From the NCBI RefSeq assembly GCF_030825785.1, contig NZ_JAPJPG010000014.1, positions 1-35,968 on the forward strand: a stretch of DNA of 35,968 bases, in the 5' to 3' direction. The notes below the pieces were generated by a model, which saw only the letters and a list, made by a program, of their open reading frames with translations, had not been told where the DNA came from and did not search any database. The stretch is from Anaerococcus sp. (lineage in GTDB: Bacteria > Bacillota > Clostridia > Tissierellales > Peptoniphilaceae). A program made the translations under genes and the position numbers. Shown here in pieces: positions 6,091 through 14,530 of the stretch; the first letter of the stretch is position 1; each line of letters begins with the position of its first letter.

Positions 6091-7700
6091 ATAGCGCTCA
6101 TTTCTTCTAGCTCTTCTTCTTTTTTAGCCTTTTCTACTTTGTTTTTCTCAAAGGCCTTTTGTTTTTCTTCCTCGCTTACATCAAGCAAGTGGCAAGCTAC
6201 AAAGTGGCCGTCTTCTCTTTCCTTAAGTTCTGGCTCAAACTGGGCACAGATGTCCATAGCGTATTCGCATCTGGTGTGGAACCTACATCCTTTTGGAGGT
6301 TTTACTGCTGATGGTATGTCTCCTTCGATGACTTGTAGCTCTTGGCCTTGGTCTACGTCTGTTCTTGGGATAGCACGTAGGAGGGCCTTGGTGTATGGAT
6401 GGAGAGGATTTTCGAATATTCTCTCTGATTCACAAAGTTCTACCAAAACTCCAAGATACATTACCCCAATCCTATCTGATATATATTTTACAACTGATAG
6501 GTCGTGAGTGATGAAAAGATAAGTTAAGTTGTTCTCATCTTTTAGGTCTTGAAGAAGGTTAATGATCTGAGATTGGATAGATACGTCAAGGGCACTTACA
6601 GCCTCATCACAAACTATAAAGCTTGGCTTAAGGGCTAGGGCTCTTGCTATACCAATTCTTTGTCTTTGTCCACCTGAGAATTGGTGAGGATACCTATGAA
6701 GGAAGTAAGGAGCAAGTCCACACTTTTCCATAGTTTCTCTGATATACTCATTGTATCCTTTTTCTTTTCTGCTCTTAAAGAGTTCATGGCCTAGAACACC
6801 TTCGCCGATGATATTTCCTACAGTCATCTTTGTATCCAAAGATCCATAGGGGTCTTGGAAGATCATTTGTAGGTCCTTCCTTAGGGCTCTCATCTCCTCG
6901 TTGTTAAGCTCAGATAGGTCGATTCCGTTATCTCTCTCTGCTTCAAGCTCGGCAAATCTCTCCTTATTTTCGAGACCCTTTCTGTAAACTTCTATGGTTT
7001 GATCTTTTTCGCTGATTTCTTTAGTCTTGGCATCTTTTTGGCTGATCAAGTCCTTGTACTTAGGATCACTTTCTAGGAATTTATCATATTCTTCCCAAGT
7101 TCTTGATCTCATTTGAGTCTTTTGCTCAATTTCTTCGAGCTTTTCTAGGATGCCGGCTCTTTGCTTAAGGATGTCGTATTTTTCCTTAAGCATAGTAGCT
7201 ACCTTGTTTAGGTCATCACTTGCAAGAAGACCTCCAGCAATCCTTACCATATTTAGGTAGTTTTCCTCTAGGTCACGACGCTTAAACATAGCCTTTTCGT
7301 TAAGCTCTGCTCTTTTTTCGTCTGTATCAGCATTTTCAAGCTCTTCATAAATCTTATTTAAAGCTTCGATTTCTTCGTGATATTTAGGAAATTGGCTAGG
7401 AATTTTCTTGATCATATCTAGCATGTAGGCTGGAGCAGTTTCTTCTATGGTCTTTCCATAATAAAGAGTAGTTCCTTCTGTTTGATCATATATTTGTAGG
7501 AGGGTTCTACCGAAAGTAGACTTACCGCATCCAGATTCTCCTACAAGACCCAGGGTTTCTCCTTGATAGATATCTAGGCTAATGGATTCATTAGCATGAA
7601 CATATTCGCCTGGTCCCTTGTTAAATATAGACTTTTTCTTAAGAGGGAAATACTTCTTTAGATTTCTTATCTTAAATAAGACTTTTTTATCATTCTGCAT
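6087..7700 (-). CDS. oppF: Oligopeptide ABC transporter ATP-binding protein with large coiled-coil insertion (OppF-like)
   Basis: 537 residues, against about 310-330 for usual OppF. It energises peptide import at the inner face of the membrane with OppD. Visible: Walker A GESGCGKST (54-62), Q-loop IFQDPYGSL (280-288), signature FSGGQRQRIGIARAL (341-355), Walker B FIVCDEAVSALD (361-372), H-loop ITHDLS (397-402), and an oligopeptide C-terminal region HPYTKALLRAIP with Cys472, Cys478, Cys485 and Cys503, as in members that bind an Fe-S cluster. Between about residues 86 and 270 lies a Lys/Glu-rich, heptad-like insertion absent from ordinary OppF. The start at 7700 is chosen because AAGGAGAG lies 8-9 bases upstream; an in-frame ATG at 7754 has no such site. 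It overlaps the end of oppD by 11 bases. Confidence 0.88.
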   Translation of the reverse strand: MQNDKKVLFKIRNLKKYFPLKKKSIFNKGPGEYVHANESISLDIYQGETLGLVGESGCGKSTFGRTLLQIYDQTEGTTLYYGKTIEETAPAYMLDMIKKIPSQFPKYHEEIEALNKIYEELENADTDEKRAELNEKAMFKRRDLEENYLNMVRIAGGLLASDDLNKVATMLKEKYDILKQRAGILEKLEEIEQKTQMRSRTWEEYDKFLESDPKYKDLISQKDAKTKEISEKDQTIEVYRKGLENKERFAELEAERDNGIDLSELNNEEMRALRKDLQMIFQDPYGSLDTKMTVGNIIGEGVLGHELFKSRKEKGYNEYIRETMEKCGLAPYFLHRYPHQFSGGQRQRIGIARALALKPSFIVCDEAVSALDVSIQSQIINLLQDLKDENNLTYLFITHDLSVVKYISDRIGVMYLGVLVELCESERIFENPLHPYTKALLRAIPRTDVDQGQELQVIEGDIPSAVKPPKGCRFHTRCEYAMDICAQFEPELKEREDGHFVACHLLDVSEEEKQKAFEKNKVEKAKKEEELEEMSAI

Positions 7701-8691
7701 TTTCTTCCCTCTCCTTTCTATTTGGATAATGACATCTGATCTTTTGGTTTTCATTTACGGAAACTAGATCAGGCATCACTTCTATACATTTTTTAGTAGC
7801 GTATTTACATCTATCTGCAAACTTGCATCCTTTTGGAAGGTTAAGTGGGTGTGGGACTGAACCTGGTATGATATCAAGTCTTTCATTTCTATCTGATGTG
7901 ATAGATGGGATTGAATTTAGTAGGGCTACAGTATATGGGTGGTTAAAGTCTGTAATATCGTGTTTGAAGATAAATTCAACTGGAGATTGCTCCACGATTT
8001 GTCCACAATACATTACTGCAACTTCATCAGCCATTTGATTTATTACACCGAGGTCGTGGGTAATAAAGAGGATCGATGTACCTGCCTTATGCTTAAGATC
8101 ATTCATTAGTCTTAGGATTTGGGCTTGGATGGTAACATCAAGGGCTGTTGTAGGCTCATCTGCTATAAGTAGCTTTGGCTCACAAGCAAGGGCCATGGCG
8201 ATCATAACCCTTTGGTTCATTCCTCCAGATAACTCGAAAGGATATTGCTTGGCCACTACATGTGGATTAGGGATCTTAACAGCTGCAAGAAGCTCTTCAC
8301 ATCTTTTAGCCGCCCCCTTCTTATCCATTTTCTTGTGGAGGATAAGAACTTCTGAGATTTGCTTTTCTACAGTAAAGACTGGGTTAAGAGAGCTCATTGG
8401 CTCTTGGAATATCATAGATATTTTATTACCTCTGATATGCTCCATTTGGCTAGTCTTAAAGTCAGATATTTTTTCTCCATCGAATATTATCTCACCATCG
8501 TAAATCTTTTGGTTTGACTCAAACAGTTGGAGTATACTCATGGCTGTTTGACTCTTACCAGATCCACTTTCTCCAACAAGACCCAAGGTCTTACCAGCAT
8601 CGACTGTAAAAGATACGTCATTTACAGCCTTGATAAGACCACGTCTTGTTTCAAAGTAGGTGTGTAGATTTTTTATTTCTAATAAACTCAT
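7690..8691 (-). CDS. oppD: Oligopeptide ABC transporter ATP-binding protein OppD
   Basis: 333 residues, normal for OppD/DppD. Walker A GESGSGKSQ (40-48), Q-loop MIFQEPMSSLNP (93-104), signature LSGGMNQRVMIAMAL (154-168), Walker B LLIADEPTTALD (174-185), H-loop ITHDLGV (210-216). The C-terminal extension has HPYTVALLNSIP and cysteines 289, 295, 302 and 320 in the spacing seen in Fe-S-containing DppD-type ATPases. It forms a heterodimer with OppF and couples ATP hydrolysis to peptide import through OppB-OppC. It lies 8 bases after oppC with an AGGTGA site. Nothing is unusual here, in contrast to oppF and oppC. Confidence 0.95.
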   Translation of the reverse strand: MSLLEIKNLHTYFETRRGLIKAVNDVSFTVDAGKTLGLVGESGSGKSQTAMSILQLFESNQKIYDGEIIFDGEKISDFKTSQMEHIRGNKISMIFQEPMSSLNPVFTVEKQISEVLILHKKMDKKGAAKRCEELLAAVKIPNPHVVAKQYPFELSGGMNQRVMIAMALACEPKLLIADEPTTALDVTIQAQILRLMNDLKHKAGTSILFITHDLGVINQMADEVAVMYCGQIVEQSPVEFIFKHDITDFNHPYTVALLNSIPSITSDRNERLDIIPGSVPHPLNLPKGCKFADRCKYATKKCIEVMPDLVSVNENQKIRCHYPNRKEREENAE

Positions 8692-8699
8692 TTTTTCAC

Positions 8700-10664
8700 C
8701 TATCTTTCGTTTGCTCTTGGGTCGATGGCATCTCTTAGGGCGTCACCGATTAGGTTTACAGAAAATGATGTCAAAAATACTGCAAGTGCTGGGAATACCC
8801 ATCTCCACCAGTAAGTGTTTAAGACGTCTGATGATTGAGCTGCAGTAAGCATATTACCCCAAGAAGGAGTTGGTTCTTGTACACCAAATCCTAAGAAGGA
8901 TAGTCCAGATTCTGTTAGTAAGTTTCCGGCATAACCTATAGTCGCATTTACAATTACTATTGATAAGATATTTGGGAAGATGTGCTTGATCATAATAGAC
9001 CAGTTCTTAACTCCCAAGGCTCTTGCTGCCGTTATATAGTCTCTTTCTCTTTCGGCAAGGATTTGTCCACGGACAAGTCTTGCTAGCCCCGTCCAACCAA
9101 GTAGACCTAGAAGAATCATAACCATAGTGATCCTTTGCTCTTGGCTTGCTCCTGGTGGCAATAGGGCTGATAGAGATATCAACATTGGATAGAATGGGAA
9201 AGATGCCACAATCTCAGAAAATCTCATCAATACATTGTCTATCTTTCCGCCAGCAAAACCTGAAATCATACCGATTAGTACACCGAGGACTATTTGAATT
9301 ACTGTGGAGATCAAGGAAATTACCATAGTCATCTTACCACCATGGATTAGTCTTGTGAAAATATCACGACCTTGATCGTCAGAACCGAATCTAAAGCCAT
9401 TTAGACCCCAAGTTTCGATTTTGCCTTCCTTATTTACTGCGTAGTTGTTGAAATATGAAGAATAAATTTGATCGAATTCTCCTTCAGGAGTCTTTAGCTC
9501 TCCATAGTTTTCCTTACCCCATTGGTAGATTTTTCCATTTTCGTCAAGGGCTGTGAAAACTGAATCACTTGCCTTGATATCTACAAGAGGAGCTTCAAAT
9601 TTAGGCATCGCATCTCCTGAAACCTTATCTCTAGATGGTCCCCAAACATAAAGCTTGCCATCTTCTGATAGGGCTGCTGCTGATGAAGAGGTTAGGGCTA
9701 CCTTTTTAGTCTTAACCTTACCTGTCTTAAGCTCTTCTGGCATTTGAGTGTCAATTTCTGCACCCATTACACCCAAAAGTCTTATAGATCCGTCCTTCAT
9801 TACAGCTAGGATATTGATTGGACTTGTTGCGAAATCCACAACTTGTTCCTTGATATCAGAAGGAAGAAGATTAAGCCTACTTGCAAGGGTTGATCCCCAA
9901 ACGACGAGGTTGTTTTTCTTTGTAAGAATTACAGAGTATTGAACACCTCCGCCGAGTTTTTCGATTCCTTCCTCTTTTACCTTTGCTTCGTCCATCGGTG
10001 GCATTTGATTTTGTTGGAAGGAATTGTTACCCCAACCGTATATCTCGTTATCTTCTGTAGCAGCGATGATATGTCTATCTCCCGCCGCTATATCTACGAT
10101 TTTTTTGTTAGCTAAGGCTTCTTTTGCCTTATCAGGAATTTCTAGTACCTTATCTTCGTTGTCAGATCCCCAAACATAGATATTGCCCTCTTTGCTAAGG
10201 CCAGCAGAGAAGGTATTACCTATAGAAATCTTCTCAACTCCTTCTTTTTCTAGATCAGAAGGATAGTTCATATAGGCTCCACCTGGAGCAACGTTAGTTA
10301 AGTTTCCCTGGGAATAATATTGGTTGAATGGAAGAACTTTACTTCCTACAAATACTACTAAGACAATTGCTACAAAAAGCACAAGTCCAATAATACCCAA
10401 AGGGTTTCTAAAGTAATTTCTGAGGGCTACCTTTCCTGGAGACATGATAGCTTCTTCTTTTAGCTTATCATTTTCGTCTTCCTTCCTAGGTCCCTTGTCC
10501 ACATTTTTATTATCACTATGGAGTAATTCATCATCTGACTTATTGTCAAAGGAAGAATTACTATCGTTGAACTCTTCTCCCTTAGAGAATGTGAAGGCTC
10601 TTAAGAAGAAATTTTTCAAGAAACTTCCATATGATTTTACAGATTTTTTAAAAGTCGCATTCAT
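8700..10664 (-). CDS. oppC: Oligopeptide ABC transporter permease OppC with an inserted seven-repeat RCC1-like beta-propeller
   Basis: 654 residues, about twice the usual OppC (about 300). Order: charged cytoplasmic N-terminal tail (1-80); TM1 (about 89-108); an extra domain (about 120-420); the conserved FGSDDQGRDIFTRLI (426-440) that normally follows TM1 closely; five further membrane segments with the EAA loop RDYITAARALGVKNWSIMIK (541-560); and the C-terminal DALRDAIDPR. The extra domain repeats a G-x-I/L-x-x-W-G motif at about 160, 206, 251, 292, 336, 377 and 414, spaced 37-46 residues, with IAAGDRHIIAAT-like strands between. This is the pattern of RCC1 propeller blades. Blade 4 has LLG in place of WG. 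By OppC topology the domain faces outward. The start has GGAGG six bases upstream, 1 base after oppB. Confidence 0.92.
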   Translation of the reverse strand: MNATFKKSVKSYGSFLKNFFLRAFTFSKGEEFNDSNSSFDNKSDDELLHSDNKNVDKGPRKEDENDKLKEEAIMSPGKVALRNYFRNPLGIIGLVLFVAIVLVVFVGSKVLPFNQYYSQGNLTNVAPGGAYMNYPSDLEKEGVEKISIGNTFSAGLSKEGNIYVWGSDNEDKVLEIPDKAKEALANKKIVDIAAGDRHIIAATEDNEIYGWGNNSFQQNQMPPMDEAKVKEEGIEKLGGGVQYSVILTKKNNLVVWGSTLASRLNLLPSDIKEQVVDFATSPINILAVMKDGSIRLLGVMGAEIDTQMPEELKTGKVKTKKVALTSSSAAALSEDGKLYVWGPSRDKVSGDAMPKFEAPLVDIKASDSVFTALDENGKIYQWGKENYGELKTPEGEFDQIYSSYFNNYAVNKEGKIETWGLNGFRFGSDDQGRDIFTRLIHGGKMTMVISLISTVIQIVLGVLIGMISGFAGGKIDNVLMRFSEIVASFPFYPMLISLSALLPPGASQEQRITMVMILLGLLGWTGLARLVRGQILAERERDYITAARALGVKNWSIMIKHIFPNILSIVIVNATIGYAGNLLTESGLSFLGFGVQEPTPSWGNMLTAAQSSDVLNTYWWRWVFPALAVFLTSFSVNLIGDALRDAIDPRANER

Positions 10665-10665
10665 C

Positions 10666-11628
10666 TTAAGCCTCCAATTGAACTCTTGGATCTACTAGGG
10701 CATAGGCCACATCCATCAATAAGTTTCCAAGAAGAGTAAGCACAGCATAAAACATTGATAAGGCAAGGATCACATTGTAATCTTGAGCCATTACAGCCAT
10801 TATTAGTTCGTTACCGATTCCCCTAAAAGAGAATATCCTCTCTGTGATAGCTGAACCTGAAAACATTCCAAGCACAGCCCAGGTTAGGGCAGTAACTACT
10901 GGTATAAGAGCGTTTCTAAAGGCGTGCGAATAGATAACAGTTTTCTCTTTTAGCCCCTTACTTCTTGCTGTTCTTATATAATCTTGGTCTAGGGCATCTA
11001 GCATAGAATTTCTTACATATCTTGAAAGAGAGGCAAGAGAACCTATGGTTAGGGTCGCCGTTGGCAGAACTAGATACTTAACCCATTCTCCGAAGGTATT
11101 TTCTCTAGGCATGCCGTTTGCTGGAAACCATCCTAGTCTAAAGGCAAAGACGAATATTAAAATAAGTCCTATAAAAAATACAGGAATTGATAGACCCACC
11201 AGGGTCAAAGTCTGGAAGGTCTTATCGAAGACTCCTCCCTTGTGCGTGGCCGACCTGATTCCTATCAAGACCGAAAGTACAAATGATAGGATTGTAGAAC
11301 CGATATTTAAAAATATGGTGTTTTTGAGAGGCTCTGATAAATATTCAGAAACTGGTCTTCTAACTCTAGTAGATTCCCCCAAATCACCCTTCAAAGTTCT
11401 TCCAAGCCATCTTACATATTGTTCAGGCAAGGACTTATCGAGTCCGTATCTAGCTTGAAGTGTTTGGTATAGCTCTTCTTGCTCTTGCTTGGTCATACGA
11501 CCTGTCGTAGGCATCATAGCCTTGATTGGATCTCCTGGCATAGCTTTAGAGAAAGCAAAAAGCATTATGGATATAATCAGAGCTACTGGTATTAAATTTA
11601 TGATTCTCTTAACTATATAACGAAACAT
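10666..11628 (-). CDS. oppB: Oligopeptide ABC transporter permease OppB
   Basis: 320 residues, normal for OppB/DppB. It starts MFRYIVKRIINLIPVALIIS, the typical N-terminal membrane helix, followed by the PGDPI motif (31-35), GLDKSLPEQYVRW (63-75), the GDLGES stretch, and an EAA loop DYIRTARSKGLKEKTVIYSH. It ends YALVDPRVQLEA. It forms the membrane channel with OppC. It is the first gene of the transporter operon proper, with GGAAGG in front of the ATG and its own promoter about 110 bases upstream. No insertion is seen. Confidence 0.95.
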   Translation of the reverse strand: MFRYIVKRIINLIPVALIISIMLFAFSKAMPGDPIKAMMPTTGRMTKQEQEELYQTLQARYGLDKSLPEQYVRWLGRTLKGDLGESTRVRRPVSEYLSEPLKNTIFLNIGSTILSFVLSVLIGIRSATHKGGVFDKTFQTLTLVGLSIPVFFIGLILIFVFAFRLGWFPANGMPRENTFGEWVKYLVLPTATLTIGSLASLSRYVRNSMLDALDQDYIRTARSKGLKEKTVIYSHAFRNALIPVVTALTWAVLGMFSGSAITERIFSFRGIGNELIMAVMAQDYNVILALSMFYAVLTLLGNLLMDVAYALVDPRVQLEA

Positions 11629-11749
11629 ATCTTCCCTTCCTATTTTTTATAACATTGAGATTCGTTATCTTGCTAAAGTATACTGATAAATATGTAGTCT
11701 TTTTAAAAATGATAAACAAATCCAAGTTAATAATTTTTATAATTTATAT

Positions 11750-11776
11750 GTTATAATATTAGTTATGTTTTGTCAA
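11750..11776 (-). promoter_or_regulatory. Promoter of the oppBCDF operon
   Basis: Leftward TTGACA (11771-11776) and TATAAC (11750-11755) with a 15-base spacer, leaving an AT-rich leader of about 110 bases before oppB. The 339-base gap 11629-11967 holds this promoter and the terminator of the upstream lipoprotein gene. I see no further gene in it. Confidence 0.6.
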
Positions 11777-11925
11777 CCACCTATCTTATTAAATTATTAT
11801 ATAAAGAGGTCCACAAAATGTAAACGTTGGTAAAATAACGACATAATTATGCATATTTTTTCATAACTTTATGGTTTTTTTGCAAATATGTATTAATACT
11901 TTATGTATAATTACAATAAGGAAAA

Positions 11926-11954
11926 TAAAAAGGCCCACTCAAGTGAGCCCCTTT
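11926..11954 (-). terminator. Terminator of the first substrate-binding lipoprotein gene
   Basis: Leftward stem GGCTCACT / AGTGGGCC (11932-11949, one G-T pair) around TG, flanked by AAAG and a TTTTT tract. It is placed so that high expression of the binding protein can be uncoupled from oppB. Confidence 0.85.
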
Positions 11955-11967
11955 AATTTACTGATTA

Positions 11968-14163
11968 TTAGTTTTCTAAAGTAAGAGCATTTATTTGATC
12001 TTCTGATTGCCATACTGGTGTATCAACATCGAATCCCTTAACTCTCTTTGTGTAACCTGTGTGATATTGGTTAGCGTAAAGTGGGATTTCTGGTAGGTAA
12101 TCATTGTACCAGATTTGGAATTCTTCCCAGTTATTTAGGTATTCATCCTTCTTATCAGCAGGTGTCTTACGTAGTTTAACTGTCAATTCATCAGCCTTTG
12201 GATCATTAGTCTTAGTATAGTTGTAAGGTCCTTCAGAGTTATATTGATACCATGGGTCAAATGGAGTACCGAAGTTTGTACCCATATTAAATGCTGTATA
12301 TTCTGGGTCTTCTTCTGGATAGTAGTAGTAGTTTAGAAGGGTTGCGAATGAACCAGCTGTAACATTATATTCCATACCAACTTGCTTAGCATTGTTTGGT
12401 ACTTGGTTAGAAATCAATGTTGTAATTGGTGATTCATCAGAACCATATTGGTTAACTACAAGCTTGTTTCCATTTTCATCATATCTATAGTAGTCAAATC
12501 CATCTGGATTAGATGAGAAAGCTTCGTCAGCCTTAGCCTTATCCCAAGCTGTAGTTCCGTCAGACTCGAACTTGTAAGGTGTTTTGTCAAGAAGGGCATT
12601 AGCTTGATCTAGGTTCATTTGGTAGTTGATTAACTTACCTTCAAGATCTGCTCCTCTTTCCTTATACATCCATTGACTGCTACCATACATACCGTTAGTT
12701 ACTACACCATATCCACCAGCGAAAGATTGTACGAAACTATTTCTATCCATTAGGTGAGCTATAGCTTGTCTAACTTCTTTGTATTTTGTACTTCCTCTAT
12801 CTGTTAGGAATGTTACGTTACCATAACCATTTCTTTCGAATGTGTTATATCCACCGATTTTTCCACTGTCTGCTGCCTCTCTCATTCTATCGATTGGGCC
12901 ACCTTCAGATTCTTCTTCCCAAAGGTCGATATCTCCATTTTCAAGTAGGTCTACAGCAATGTTTTTGTTTACAGTTTGAAGGATTACGTTAGGAATTGTA
13001 GCCTTATCACCCTTGAAGTTTCCAGCATAGTTTTCATTTAGGCTTAGTTTAACCATGTTGTTTTCAAATGATTCAAACTTGTAAGGTCCTGTTACAACTG
13101 CTGGATTAAGTCTGTATTCATTAACTTCCTTAAGCATAGCTTCATCTATAAGTTGTTGAGTAGGGTCTACCTCTCCATTTTTACGATCTTCTAGGTCTTT
13201 GATTGCATCTTCGTGAGCTTTTTTAGCTTCTTCGTAAGCCTTTTTGTCCTCTTCTGCTGCATCATCTGCTGGAGCTGGATTGTTTGCTTCAAAATCTTCA
13301 TTTTGTTTTTTGATTTGTTCATCCAGATTCTTTACATAATTTTCTTTCTCTTCATCACTAACCTTATAGCCTTCTTTAGCAACAAGCTTGTTACCTTCTT
13401 TAGAAAGAGCTAAGTTTTCGTTTAGATAGTGCATTGGGTGTGGTTGAATAGCTAATAAAGATGCTTCTTCGAAGTATGGAAGGAATGATGCGTCTATTGT
13501 AATCTTGAATGTGTAATCATCTACCTTCTCAAGACCTTCAAATACATCGCTATCGCCCTTCTTGTAGGCTTCATATCCCTTTACAGAGTCAGATCCTGGG
13601 CTTGTAGAGCCTGTTAGTTTGGTATATTCTGGGTGAGTGTGTAGAAGAGACATGAATAAGTAATCATCTGCCTTGATTGGCTCGCCATCAGACCATTTAA
13701 GGTCTTTCTTAATCTTGAATGTAACGGTTTTTGATCCATCTTCGTTATCTTGAGATAAAGGCTCACCATCTAGAACTACTGGGTTGTTTACCCAAGTTCC
13801 TGCTTCATCTTGAACAACTGTTTGGTAGCCGTTGTTTCCTTCGATACCAAGATATTTTCTAACCTTAACGTCTCCTGCGTTGTTGGTCCATCCTTGTAGG
13901 AAGTCACCATTTAGCTCACCAAGACCTACTACTAGGGTATCGTCTGATGTTTGTGCTTCGAAATCTTCAGCGCTTTGTTCACCGGCATCTTCGCCCTCAG
14001 CTGCGTCTTTATCGTCTGTAGCTTCTTCGTTTTTATCTTCAGTTTTTGTATCTGCGTCATTATTAGCAGCTTTGTCGTCTTTATTTTCTCCACCGCCACA
14101 AGCAACTAGAGTACTAGCTAGTCCAAGTGCCATCAATGAAGAAAAAACTCTTTTCATTTTCAT
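11968..14163 (-). CDS. oppA: Oligopeptide-binding lipoprotein (SBP family 5) with helical insertion
   Basis: 731 residues, longer than the usual 530-600. Lipoprotein signal MKMKRVFSSLMALGLASTLV-A-C with lipid-anchored Cys22, then an acidic low-complexity linker (25-70). SBP_bac_5 motifs follow: KKDLKWSDGEPIKADDY (152-168), GLEKVDDYTFKITI (210-223), TGPYKFESF (358-366), NENYAG and LMDRNSFV. Between about 262 and 345 lies a Lys/Glu/Asp-rich helical stretch (YVKNLDEQIKKQNEDF, then KKAYEEAKKAHEDAIKDLED) that breaks the standard fold. It is anchored outside the membrane and hands peptides to OppBC. It has its own promoter and terminator, and is paralogous to the gene at 14531-16675. The oppA name reflects family and context, not tested specificity. 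Confidence 0.9.
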   Translation of the reverse strand: MKMKRVFSSLMALGLASTLVACGGGENKDDKAANNDADTKTEDKNEEATDDKDAAEGEDAGEQSAEDFEAQTSDDTLVVGLGELNGDFLQGWTNNAGDVKVRKYLGIEGNNGYQTVVQDEAGTWVNNPVVLDGEPLSQDNEDGSKTVTFKIKKDLKWSDGEPIKADDYLFMSLLHTHPEYTKLTGSTSPGSDSVKGYEAYKKGDSDVFEGLEKVDDYTFKITIDASFLPYFEEASLLAIQPHPMHYLNENLALSKEGNKLVAKEGYKVSDEEKENYVKNLDEQIKKQNEDFEANNPAPADDAAEEDKKAYEEAKKAHEDAIKDLEDRKNGEVDPTQQLIDEAMLKEVNEYRLNPAVVTGPYKFESFENNMVKLSLNENYAGNFKGDKATIPNVILQTVNKNIAVDLLENGDIDLWEEESEGGPIDRMREAADSGKIGGYNTFERNGYGNVTFLTDRGSTKYKEVRQAIAHLMDRNSFVQSFAGGYGVVTNGMYGSSQWMYKERGADLEGKLINYQMNLDQANALLDKTPYKFESDGTTAWDKAKADEAFSSNPDGFDYYRYDENGNKLVVNQYGSDESPITTLISNQVPNNAKQVGMEYNVTAGSFATLLNYYYYPEEDPEYTAFNMGTNFGTPFDPWYQYNSEGPYNYTKTNDPKADELTVKLRKTPADKKDEYLNNWEEFQIWYNDYLPEIPLYANQYHTGYTKRVKGFDVDTPVWQSEDQINALTLEN

Positions 14164-14205
14164 TAGTTTTCCCCCTAAAAAATTAAGTAACTTTTATATT
14201 TATAT

Positions 14206-14234
14206 ATTTTAACTCAATGAATAGATTTTGTCAA
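14206..14234 (-). promoter_or_regulatory. Promoter of the first binding-lipoprotein gene
   Basis: Leftward consensus TTGACA (14229-14234), 17-base spacer, TAAAAT (14206-14211). The AGGGGG ribosome site follows. The 367-base gap 14164-14530 also holds a near-palindrome ATGTAATATAATACAT (14316-14331) and the next gene's terminator. No gene is seen. Confidence 0.8.
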
Positions 14235-14477
14235 GGATTTCCTAAAGTTTTATTCACTATATGGAATTTTTATTCTTTTCGATTCTTTAATATTAGGGAT
14301 TTTTGCATTATATTCATGTAATATAATACATCTATCTAGATCTTATTAAAGTACTAATATACTAAATTCCAACATCTGTCATGTTTTTTCTCGCTAGATA
14401 TTTTTAATAAAATAATTAACTTCTTGTATTTTTATTTCTCTAATGATAATGCAAATGCTTTGCCTAAAATCATGCAA

Positions 14478-14511
14478 ATAAAAAGAGGCGATTGTATAGT
14501 ATCACCTCTTT
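14478..14511 (-). terminator. Terminator of the second binding-lipoprotein gene
   Basis: Leftward stem AAAGAGG..CCTCTTT (14482-14511), extended by GAT/ATC, then a T-rich run. It begins about 20 bases past the stop codon. Confidence 0.85.
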
Positions 14512-14530
14512 AGTTCATTTATAAAAATCT

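Noticed and set aside
7700..7754. Upstream start for oppF at 7754
   Set aside because: It would place 18 extra residues inside oppD without a ribosome site, while AAGGAGAG fits the ATG at 7700.
8700..10664. Possibility that the RCC1-like part is a separate gene or an assembly chimera
   Set aside because: The frame is open without interruption from the OppC N-terminal membrane helix through the repeats to the OppC core, and no ribosome site or stop lies between them.
11045..11458. Rightward open frame of 137 codons opposite oppB
   Set aside because: Antisense to a well-supported permease gene, with no family match and no promoter.
13213..13413. Rightward hydrophobic open frame opposite the first binding-protein gene
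   Set aside because: It is the antisense reading of the Lys/Glu-rich helical insertion, which gives Phe- and Leu-rich text on the other strand, with no ribosome site.
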